Assembly (NCBI RefSeq): GCF_016801865.2
Contig: NC_068938.1
Span: 112,308,615-112,372,614, forward strand
DNA from: Culex pipiens pallens
Lineage: Eukaryota > Arthropoda > Insecta > Diptera > Culicidae
DNA length: 64,000 nucleotides
Direction of reading: 5' to 3'
Shown: piece after piece, positions 21,463 to 30,609 of the stretch
Numbering within the stretch: position 1 is the stretch's first letter
Layout of the letters: every line of letters begins with the position of its first letter
The notes under the pieces: model-generated
Told to the model about the DNA's origin: nothing
Database searches by the model: none
Seen by the model: only the letters and a program-made list of their open reading frames with translations
Program-made: the position numbers and the translations under genes

Positions 21463-22538
21463 CAGGAAAATGTTTTGTAGAATCAGCCTGTACGAGGGTT
21501 GATTCAACAAAATATTTTGTTGAATATAATCAACAAAATTTTTGCATTGAATCAACACTCAAGTTTTTTTGTTTTAAATCGGCGCATTTTGTTGTATCAA
21601 TCCGGCTTTTTCGTTGAATGTACTCTCATTTTTGTTAATTAAAATTTGACAGACAGTGCGTTCAAATCAAATTTTTGTGGAATCAACAAGAATTTATTTT
21701 TGAAATAAGCCGGTATTTTGTTTAATATAAGACTCAACATTTTATTAAATCAACAAAATGTTGAATTGAAATAATAATGCTTACTTTTTGTTTTTTAATC
21801 ATTTTATTTATTTATTTATTTATTTTTGAGGTGAATAAATTTAATTTCGCACGCCAGTCCGTGTGTGGTTCAGCTGCTCTTGAAACGCACCTGGGCTTCC
21901 GATTAAACTGGTGCCGTCTGCATCAGGATGCTCTGTTCTTGCATCTTCCCGATGATTGCATCAATGAAATCTGCAAAGGTGGACAAGGTGATTATAAGTG
22001 GGGTCAATTTATGTTGAGTATCAATGCGTTTACCAAGTGTGTTCCATTGGCTGCCATTCTGTGCGAGGGTTGTGTGAACTCGTCAAATTTCCGCTGATTC
22101 TCCGCCGTGGTAATAACACGCGGAGGAACTCCCTGCTGAGGCAGAGATATTTCATACACAAGTCTATTCAGCTGATGCAGGTTAAACCTTTCTTAAAATC
22201 GCAGGATATCACGAAGATTTTCCTTAGACAAACGCAAAACTTAATCACCAGCCGACCGACAAAAATTCAACTTATGACAGATAGCAGCCACGTGCCAACA
22301 ACAATTAATTGTTATTCAAATCAAAAAACAATGTAACGTTAATTCAAAGTAGATTCGGGTAGAATCTACGCAGTAATTTTGTTGATTTTTCCAAAAGGAG
22401 ATGACAAATTACAGTGAGTTGATTCAATGCTACATTTTGAGTTGTTCCAATTGGTTTTCAGGGTTCTTTCAACAAAAAATCGTTTAGTTGAAACAACAAA
22501 AAAATTTTTTGATTCAAATCCAATCGATTTTTCTGCGT
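21463..22538. mobile_element. 1.1-kb insertion splitting a dispersed repeat
   Basis: The flanking repeat (ending GTACGTACACG on the left and resuming near ACACGAAAATAAAG on the right) is uninterrupted at 23624-23750, which defines this insert. Its ends are complementary (CGCAGGAAAA and TTTTCTGCG). The ends carry many TTGTTGAATCAAC-type phrases. An open frame near 21777-22097 has no recognisable domain. The exact duplication is blurred by the palindromic target; the flanks share TACACG. Confidence 0.6.
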
Positions 22539-22630
22539 GTACACGAAAATAAAGTGAGGTTAAATTTTGTCAGGAAGCAAAATCAAATGGTGCGCTAGTG
22601 TGCGTACGCGAAACGTCATAAAGCTCTATA

Positions 22631-22795
22631 GGGAGCATTCTTTTATTACGTAACGCAGTAGGGGGAGAGGGGGGGTCAGAGGGCGTGTTACGCTCCATAC
22701 AAAATTTTTAAAATTTGTATGGAAATTTTGTTACGAGGGGGGGGAGGGGGTCTAAAAGTCCGATTTTTCGCGTTACGTAATAAAAGAACGCTCCC
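22631..22795. mobile_element. MITE, GGGAGCATTCTTTTATTACG ends, copy 1
   Basis: Ends GGGAGCATTCTTTTATTACG and its complement, with GTTACG palindromes and G-runs inside. TATA stands on both sides. A second copy is at 33847-34001. Confidence 0.75.
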
Positions 22796-23189
22796 TATAG
22801 ACAAATTCAGCGAAAGCTCAACTCTGCTTTTTGATGGTGAGAGATTTGACAGCTCCCATACTAAATGTCTGGATTTTCATACTTTTTGTTAATTTTTTTT
22901 TAAAATAAAATACTCAACATATGAAAACTATATATTTTTGGTGCCCAAAATTCCTGCTGAATCGAATGGTGTACTTATCTCGATTGCAAATTTTTCGAAC
23001 AGTTTTTATTTTAATAATATTCTAGACACATGCACAAAGCACCTAATCAATCAATACTTTTATCATAAATAATCATTTTATTGCTTAAAAATTGAGTTTT
23101 CCTGAGCTCTCATATTCAAATACATGGAAGCTGTCATTTCTAACACCATTGGCCACCTAGCGGCCATTTCAAACTGGATTCGTCTATTG
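22796..23189. other. Spacer, nothing recognised
   Basis: AT-rich sequence with no frame or clear repeat structure. Confidence 0.5.
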
Positions 23190-23282
23190 ATGGTACGTTC
23201 GTTTGAGGGCTAGTTCCGCTCTGAGTGCCGCACTCAGAGCTGTCAAAGTGTTTCTTTGGAGAAACTCGCACTGGTTCCGCAA
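23190..23282. repeat. Partial TGGTACGTTCG MITE, copy 2
   Basis: Matches 21163-21257 closely, then breaks off where the 133-bp CRE-bearing MITE begins at 23283. Confidence 0.7.
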
Positions 23283-23415
23283 TTAGGTTTTACGCGGACT
23301 CGGTTTTTAGGTTAGAAATTTGATAGCTTGGGTGCACTGTTTACATTTTTTGCACGTGTGTCTCAGTAAAAATGTGTGTGCGTGTGCGCTCGTGACGTCA
23401 CGCTGTAAAACCTAA
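23283..23415. mobile_element. 133-bp MITE with perfect CRE, copy 1
   Basis: Inverted ends TTAGGTTTTAC and GTAAAACCTAA. It contains TGACGTCA (23393-23400), the cAMP-response element palindrome, and CACGTG (23353-23358), an E-box. Copies of exactly the same length are at 31714-31846 and 40744-40876. Confidence 0.8.
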
Positions 23416-23490
23416 TAGAGTTAAAGAACATTTCCGGCAACAATGCCATGCAATTCGAAGAAGAAGATCAACAAAAACAAAACGCACAGT

Positions 23491-23624
23491 ATCGAGAAAT
23501 TAAAAGTGAGAGTGTGTGCGTGCAACATGGAGTTAAACTTTTCAAAGAGTCATGGTAACCTTCACAACATCTTCATAGAAAGTTTAACTCCATGTTGCAC
23601 ACACTCTCACTTTTAATTTCTCGA
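23491..23624. repeat. Long near-perfect hairpin
   Basis: Arms of about 50 bp (TCGAGAAATTAAAAGTGAGA and onward) pair nearly perfectly around a loop of about 35 bp. TA lies outside both ends, so a Tc1/mariner-type MITE is the simplest reading. A precursor of small RNAs is possible. Confidence 0.7.
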
Positions 23625-23750
23625 TAGAGTAATCTACGTGCGTATGTATTGCGTGTACGTACACGAAAATAAAGTGAGGTTAAATTTTGTCAGGCAGCAA
23701 AACCAAATGGTGCGCTAGTGTGCGTACGCGAAACGTCATAAAGCTCTATG
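23624..23750. repeat. Uninterrupted copy of the dispersed repeat split at 21463
   Basis: Starts ATAGAGTAATCTACGTGCG and runs to AAGCTCTAT. The same sequence occurs in two parts at 21421-21462 and about 22539-22630. Confidence 0.75.
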
Positions 23751-24029
23751 GGATTTGACAGCGCGCATTTGCCGAAAGTGCGGCGCGTCGTTTCGAGGCT
23801 GGTTTGCCGCGTGTCTTTTTCGGGAATACGCGCAATATCTAAGATCGCGATCTCACGCCAGAAAGAATCGAACTAATTTAATTTTATTTCAAGGTAACTG
23901 AAGCTATTAAAATTTATAGTTTAGTTTCGTGATTTTGGTTGAATTTTATCGTCAAGTTGAACTTTGTTACATTGATCTAATAAATGCCGTGCGGCGTGTA
24001 CCTTTGAAAGAAACGGACAATAGCTAAAA

Positions 24030-24500
24030 ATGGAAGAAGAGAAACACCGTTCTTCGTTGGTTCAGCTACACCCACAACAGTTGACTCAACATGTTGCGAA
24101 TCAAAACAATACCGTCTACAACCACGATCATCTAGCCGTCTCGACTTTGACCCTCGCTGGTCAAAGGATTACGGAAAAAACCGTCGCTGAGAACAACAAA
24201 AATGTAGGTCATCAATTTAAAATGAAACGTAATTTTGTTTCAATGTCTCTTATTTATTTTATTCTTTGGCTTAATCCAAACACCTCAAGCAGAATCCAGC
24301 TGCTTCCGAGGATGCATGTATTACCTACATAAATGGAATCAAATGGATTGAGAGCCGCAGTCGCGTTCACTCCCGTCGCCCACCCGTCACACCGTGGACA
24401 TCGGGTACTCGCTCAAGCTCAACCGCTCGCAGCAATCGTCCTCTTCATCGCGATCCAGTGTCCCCAATCCGGCGGTGCCGGCAAAGGCAAAACAGGTGAC
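24030..24500 (+). CDS. Candidate two-exon gene of unknown function
   Basis: ATG at 24030 opens 58 codons (MEEEKHRSSLVQLHPQQLTQ start) up to a possible donor, AAT|GTAGGT, at 24204. After about 90 bp, a possible acceptor at 24290-24292 leads to a frame reading NPAASEDACITYINGIKWIE that stays open in phase 0 to 24499. In a second frame from about 24394 a Ser-rich segment also looks coding, so a frameshift or an alternative splice is possible. A SINE starts 40 bp further on. The start is preceded by a plausible non-coding leader (23750-24029). I recognise no family; it could be a young gene, a gene truncated by the SINE, or chance. Confidence 0.3.
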
Positions 24501-24532
24501 CCAGTTGAAGATTAGTATTAATATTCCTGCGA

Positions 24533-24755
24533 AACGAAACGAAACTATTGGCACTACGCCCCCCGGGGCATGGCCTTCCTCTAACGTGGGATTTCTGCTC
24601 CAGCGCCTCTGACGAGACAGGAGAAACCGGGACCGACGTTTTACTTCACCATCCGATAGAAGCTCAGTGGATAAGGCGGGAATCGAACCCGCGTCTCATA
24701 GCAAGATTCCTGCAAGATAGGCAAATTACGCCGATAAATTCGGAGACCACGTCCC
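24533..24755 (-). mobile_element. tRNA-derived SINE, minus strand
   Basis: On the minus strand it has a tRNA-like head with box B (GGGTTCGATTCCC), a body and a TTCGTTTCG tail. About 145 bp of its body matches the plus-strand SINE at 38150-38355 closely. The tail junction at 24547-24548 is the uninterrupted form of the site where a MITE sits in the 38-kb copy. It cannot be a functional tRNA gene because box A is diverged and the 3' body is long. Confidence 0.8.
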
Positions 24756-26965
24756 GGGGAGTCCAACTCTTGGTCAATCAAGCACGAAACTGATGATGAC
24801 GACACGACAGCGATTTCAAGGGAGTGCATTAGTTACTGACCGCTTCGAGTTATGGTGGGTGGGGCAAGCTTATCTCTATAGATTAACTTTAAGAATGCAT
24901 TCACTACTCACTTTTAGTCAGAAACGATAAAGCTGAAAGGAGGAAGGGAGAAAGAGAGAGAAAGAAGGGGCGCACACGAATCACAAGGCAAATGTTCTCG
25001 ATTTCTGTCTCGCTACGTGATCAGGACTAAAAGCGAAAAACACAAATGCAGATGAGGTTTTTGTTTTGTTTTGTTTTGGTAAAAAATGTTTTTTTAATCT
25101 TCTATTTTAATCATGTCCCACTAGGTAGTATATTCATAGTATCGTAACATACACTTTAGCTAATTGTTTTCCTTTTCCTCGCCCTTTCCACTCGTCGTAC
25201 AGTTTTATCTAAAAAAAAAAAAAAAAACGGAATCGACGTAACACCTTATAATGTGGCCCTCTTAAACCTTGCGGTTTCGTCAACGGATCCACAGGCGTGT
25301 ATCGTTCTTTTTGCGACAAGACTCCGCCTCCCGGGTCTCCTAAGTGTGAAGGTATGGGCACGGGGAGAGGGCACCGAATACCTATATTTACACTTAGAAT
25401 TTTATCTAAAAGTCCTCTCATCGGGATAAAAGGTGTCTTTATGCAGCTTGTGTTCCACTTAAAATGCTGGCGGCCCCGAAACCGCGCCGCCAGCCAAGAT
25501 ATTAAAAAAACCAACCCCGTTCGGTTCTACTACAACTTATCAAACAATCAACAAAAATGATGGCCTCACAAACGCGTTTTTGTGTTCCGTGTCCTAACCA
25601 GCTTCGCTAACTAAAATCCCGTATCAATTTGCTCGTTTCGTTGCCGTTGGGAGAAGAGTTTGCTGCTAAACTCTCTCTTTCCTCTCTCACCTGCGGCGAA
25701 AAGATGTGACGTCACGATGTCACATCTTTTTGCCGGTAATGGGAGAGTGAAGAGAGCTTCTGCTGTAAGCTCAAAAATAGATCTGTTTAACTCTTTCTCT
25801 TTATAAAAACAATCAACAACCTAAATTTTCTCACTTTACTCAGACCAATTAAAGGCGATATACATGTATATGTGTGGGCTATTTGTTACTGTTTTATCAT
25901 TTGCATGCATGGTGGTGTATATGTTTTTTGTATGTTTAAGATTTTTTTAACATTACAATACAATCGATAAAGGTTACAACACTACACGATTGATGTCTTT
26001 GCTTTGCTTGTTTTATTGACCACACACACTTCTCTTCTTCGCGCAAATATTCGGAAGCAACTCTGGTTTGTTCGTTTGGGAGGCATATTTTTTTCATTGG
26101 GACATTTGCTTTTTTTTACACAGTTTGGTACAAAGATAAATAGTTACTAGCAAGTTTGATTATTGAGTTTTTTTTCTCTATATGTGTTGATGAGTTGATA
26201 AAACGTTTATGATAAGATGAACCACCTCGCAATTACAATACAAATCAATGAATCCTGAGTTCACCAGAATCACCGCGTGTGCACGATGATCGCAGCAAAG
26301 TCGGCACATTCATGTAACCTATATCATAAAATCACAGATTCACGCGTGGTGTGTGCAAACAAACATGCTTCTCTAACTTGTTGTCACTTGTTTTAACTTT
26401 GGGACTAATCGAACCTAATCGCCACGCGGTCACATTTGTTCTCCCCAGGAATCCGTAATCTAGTCAGCACTGACCGCAACCCCATCACCACGCTGGAAAT
26501 TTCGTAAACGCATCGAACCGTAACGCATGGCCTGCTTTCACGCCGCGTCGGGGTTGCAAATTAAATTCCCTGTCTGATCTGCGTCTGACACGCGCACGCA
26601 CGCAGACAGGGCGAAAATCAATTTTGCACAAATTGCATTGATTCCGAGTAATGGAATGAGTTGAGGGGGGCGGGGGAGGGGATTAATTCGTTACACACCC
26701 GGTTAATTAGTATTTTCAATTAAATGGCGCGATGGGAGGAGGTGAATTGTGCATCGCGCATCAGTGAATTGACGTTACACGTCAGTGTTTGGCTACTGGG
26801 ATTGGTGGGATTTTTTGTGTGCTGCGAATCCCAGTTGGCGGAGCTTCCTGCTAGTTTCGACCCGCTCCGCCCCAACCCTCCTGGTAGTGGGGAGGGATTA
26901 AACTTTCCAGCTGAACTAATAATTGATTTCCTACCGGACTACTACTTCTGGGTATAATCAATCAT
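24756..26965. other. Non-coding spacer with A-run and hairpin
   Basis: No gene recognised. It holds a purine stretch near 24935-24970, an A run near 25211-25227, an imperfect hairpin at 25669-25775 and a G-rich run near 26660. An open frame at 26724-26957 starts with a hydrophobic segment but has no other support. Confidence 0.4.
25669..25775. repeat. Imperfect hairpin centred on a CRE palindrome
   Basis: Arms AAGATGTGA and TCACATCTT flank TGACGTCA (25707-25714) and are extended outward by pairing of CTCTCTTTCCTCTCTCAC with GGGAGAGTGAAGAGAG. It could be a decayed MITE or a regulatory palindrome. Confidence 0.5.
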
Positions 26966-27493
26966 TTAGTAGCGAGCCATCGTGTACTGGACAGAGTGAT
27001 TGCAATCGCACGCAAAAAAATAGTAAAAATAGCTGAGTGGTTCCTGGAATGCCGCTGCGTTAGTGGCTGCTTCCATATGGCTCCAGCAGGCCTCCAGAGG
27101 GGCTTCGGCGAGCTCACCTTCATCAGGCAACGCAGCTTCGAGTTCCCGCGCGTACTGGCCAGCAACCTCATGGTCATTGAGTCGCTCCAGAATATACCGC
27201 GTCGGTACCGGATCTTGCTGACCTCGGATAGGCGTTTGCGCAGCTTTGCCTTGCCTTCTGACGCCGATTATGGCCGAGCAGTGCCGACCATCAATGAGAA
27301 CATGGTCGATTTGTGTCTCCGTGTCGTTTGGTGATCTCCAGGTAGATACTACGTATGGCCATGTTTCAGGAGGTATTAAAATCGATGAGTCGTAGGCCGT
27401 TCTCGTTCGTCTGCTTGTGGACGCTGAACCATCCAACTCTTGGATAACTTGACCGATTAAGTCGCCGATGACGATCTTGACGTCGTGTTTTGA
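26966..27493 (-). pseudogene. Non-LTR retrotransposon endonuclease fragment (RTE-like)
   Basis: On the minus strand the frame reads HDVKIVIGDLIGQV, then TWRSPNDTETQIDHVLIDGR, then a linker with DPVPTRYILERLND. These match the GD-N-AQVG and S-x-x-x-QIDH-motifs of the apurinic-like endonuclease of RTE-clade LINEs and the start of the linker to reverse transcriptase. The catalytic Asp-x-Asn of the first motif is changed (GDLIG instead of GDxNA), and both ends are missing. It is a dead fragment. Confidence 0.65.
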
Positions 27494-27693
27494 ACACTAG
27501 CAAACGAGTCGAACGTAAATTAACAGTTTGTTCGTTACAATTCATGTAGCCTCGCAAACTTTTTGATAACCTTAAAAATGTCAAAACTGTCATAGGTAAG
27601 ATGATGTTTGCGAACAATGTTTCCCATCAACAACAAAATATTGGCTTTTGTTTATTGATTCTTGCACTGTAACTTGGATTTTTCTCACGCACG
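27494..27693. other. Spacer, nothing recognised
   Basis: Short AT-rich segment between the LINE fragment and the next MITE. Confidence 0.5.
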
Positions 27694-28817
27694 ACTGTCA
27701 TCCCACATATTCGGAACACTTTTGTGATAATTTGTCAAAAGCATGCCAAACGCAGCTTTTCTGTCGACCCTAATTTTTTTAGGACCTTTATTTGGACATT
27801 CTCTTGCTATTTCACTAGTAAAAGTAAAACGTTTAAAACAAAAACTGCATCTCAAGACTATTTTATCCAGAGCAGCAAAACATCGCCTCCAAATTGCCTG
27901 TTCCATAATTGTGGGATGTTATTGTGCCTCCCAGGCCTGCAAAATGTTTCCAACCCAGCGTACAGATGAAGCAAACCAAAATGTCAGTTCACTGCTAGCA
28001 TGTGACTGTAAGCCTACTGTGTCCGTTCAACCACTGCCGCCTGACTCGTGCCGGTCGGCTGCTGGAGAATGAGAGACGTGAAAAAATTAGCTACACTCAC
28101 TCAATTCGTGTCGTATGACTGACTCGTAAAATCCTCTCTAAACACTATTTTGACTATTTTTAAACAATTGAATGGTTCTAGACTGTGCAAAACACTTAAA
28201 ACAACCATAACTTATATTCAAAATTACATTTCCACGCATAAATACCAACTTTTTGTGTAAAAACTTGTTTCTTTATGTGTGTGCGTGCAACGTCGAATGA
28301 GCGTTGGTCGACTACTGCCTCGCATTGCAGCTGCTCAGTGAACTAGGGCACTCACGACTGAGTCGGGTTTGTTTATGTCACGGTTTTGCGGTTCAGTGAA
28401 TGGATCTGAAAAAATCGTGTACGCGTCGCCGATTTTCGCGTCAGGACCCCTGACATTTTCAGCTCTGGTGCCTCCCACAATTGTGGAACACCTGAATTTA
28501 ATTGATATTTTTACAAAAAAAAAAGTGTTCAGACCATTCATTAAACATAACTAAGCTTCAGTTTCGCTGGTTTCAGTGCGTGAAGTCATTATTTTGTAAA
28601 AATTATGCACTCATGGAGAGAACCAAAGTTTGTTTACATCCGTAAGAAAAAAGTGATATAAAAGTTGAAATTTGCAGTTGTTCGATACAGTCCGAAAGAG
28701 CGCAAGAAAAGCTTTCAAATGAGTGTAAAAGCGAATCATTTAGTTCAATTATCGATTTTCTATGATTTTTTCAACATTGGCCGATCTGTAAACTGTTCCG
28801 AATATGAGGGATGACTG
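27694..28817. mobile_element. CAGTCATCCCAC MITE copy 2 with nested insertion
   Basis: Left part 27697-27933 and right part 28478-28817 together align to the MITE at 8719-9124. The right end GGGATGACTG is followed by TA; the left end is damaged. The interruption at 27934-28467 is described separately. Confidence 0.7.
27934..28467. mobile_element. 534-bp insertion in MITE copy 2
   Basis: GTGCCTCCCA occurs on both sides (27924-27933 and 28468-28477) but only once, as GTACCTCCCA, in the uninterrupted MITE at 8719-9124. The insert starts GGCCTGCAAAATG and ends CATTTTCAGCTCTG, an imperfect inverted pair. No frame of note. Confidence 0.65.
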
Positions 28818-28912
28818 TAGTTATTTATTTACACTTTCAGTTTTTTTTTTTTTTGCTGATGGTCGAAGTGATTTGTTTAGCTTTTTTCGAAATCCTCCGC
28901 AAACGTTAAGCC

Positions 28913-28977
28913 ATACAAAATTGCCGCCCGGATCTTTTCCGGAAGAGATCCGGAAAAGATCCGGCAGCAATTTTGTA
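28913..28977. repeat. Compact hairpin
   Basis: ATACAAAATTGCCGCC pairs with GGCAGCAATTTTGTAT, with GGATCTTTTCCGG and CCGGAAAAGATCC inside. About 30 paired bases around a very short loop. Confidence 0.65.
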
Positions 28978-30354
28978 TTGATTTTACGTTTGCTGAGGGT
29001 GCCGAAAAGTTTGGTTATGTTCTGCTTGCAAAAGACAATCATGGACATTCACTCTTTTAAAATTGCGAATAACCTCGACTCGCTCTGATCATTTTAAAGG
29101 GAATTTTAAATTTCCCAATCCAGTTTCAAAAGTCGCAATAGTGCGATCGATGGCAAAAATTTAGTGTGGAGTCCAAGTTAGTAGGAATTGCGCAATAACT
29201 CTATCTTCTTTATAAACGGAAAGAAAAAGAATCGCTTGAAAATAACTGTTCAAACTTTGTTGAACGAATTATCCCAGCGGTAAACATTACAGCGTGTGCC
29301 TGGCCGCTGTTACGAATTTGAGTGATTTATATGGAAACTTAATGTTTGAAAACTTTTAATTTGTCAAAATTACACTGGAAACAAAAACATCCTAGTTAGT
29401 ATCTGGTCATTTTAATGAGCAGAAACTGAAAATTTTATAATTGAAATAATAAAAAATAGCAAGTTTTAAAACTTAGATTTTATCAACACAATTATAAAGA
29501 AAACCAAATATTTTTGAGTCAGTAAAATTTTTAAATTCAACTTTAAATGCAAATGATGGCAGTGCCGACTAATCTCAAGACCCCAGAAACAAAAAAAATG
29601 CAACCGCGAGCAGATTCATCCTGTACAAAAAAATCGTAAAACCCTGTACAACAAACTGGAAAACAACAAGTCTCCTAGCTCTAGCATTTCAACTAAACTT
29701 AACCTAAACTTGTTTGTTTTGATCCCTCTTCAATGTTTTCACTGAAAGAGGAGACAACCTGCTTCTATTTTTTTCGTCTTTATGATACAGAGCTTCAAAT
29801 TACTTAAACGACGGAGCGCAAAAAACATGTGTACATAAATTAACAAATAATAAACGATAATGTGTACAAGTGTGTTTACAAAATACAGAGATGCGACGTG
29901 ACTGCGGAATCCGTTAATCAATAATGATGTCTAAGAGTATGATATGAAGGGGGATGCGTGTATAATATGTATGTAGAAAATTAGTTTTAGTTTTGATTTA
30001 TCAGACATTTTCAGCATTGTTTTTTTTTGTTTCTTGATTTTCATTTCACATCGTCCGTTGACTTTGAACGTTTTGCTGGAGAATGCCAAAAAGGTCCGCG
30101 CTTTCCCTCTCTCTTCGGTTATTAGCACAAATCGCACACTCACATTCAACGCGGAAAAATGGGGCAAAAAGGAGAATAGTAACACACACGCAATTGTTTT
30201 TTTTTCTCTGAGATTCAGCATTTCGCACACACAAAACAGTTAGAGAGTAGTATCAAGTAGCTTTTAGTATGTGTTCATATGTGTGTGTGTGTTTGCCCGG
30301 AGAGCTTTTGAAAAACTAAAGGTTAATCTAATTTTTCAAACACGACAGCGCTAA
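28978..30354. other. Cytohesin 3' flank, possible 3' UTR
   Basis: AT-rich, no gene. The part nearest 30354 is expected to hold the cytohesin 3' UTR on the minus strand; I did not find an unambiguous AATAAA for it. A short GT microsatellite lies near 30270-30292. Confidence 0.4.
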
Positions 30355-30609
30355 CTAACTTTTCGCGAGGGCTTTCTTCTTCCTTTGCACTAGAATGTCG
30401 TGGAACGGATTGTGGCTGATGGACTGGTTGAGACACTTGATCCACTCGCGCTGCTCCTCCTCGCTGGCCGCGGACATCCGGTACACGGTGTGCTTACCCT
30501 CGACCACCTTGCCCTCCGAGTCCGTCTTGCAGGCCTTGATGATTTCGGCGCCGCCGCTGGCGTGCAGCTCGAAGCAGAACTGCTTGCTGCGGTCCTGCAC
30601 CTCGCGGAC
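30355..30609 (-). CDS. step: Cytohesin exon 9: PH end and basic tail
   Basis: 84 residues from VREVQDRSKQFCFEL to the RKKKALAKS tail and TAG. It contains the KACKTDSEGKVVEGKH loop and the final PH helix (EEEQREWIKCLNQSI). Acceptor CCCAG. Confidence 0.95.
   Translation of the reverse strand, partial: VREVQDRSKQFCFELHASGGAEIIKACKTDSEGKVVEGKHTVYRMSAASEEEQREWIKCLNQSISHNPFHDILVQRKKKALAKS

Noticed and set aside
26724..26957. 77-aa frame with a hydrophobic N-terminal half
   Set aside because: No ATG context, exon or conservation evidence, and it overlaps simple non-coding sequence.
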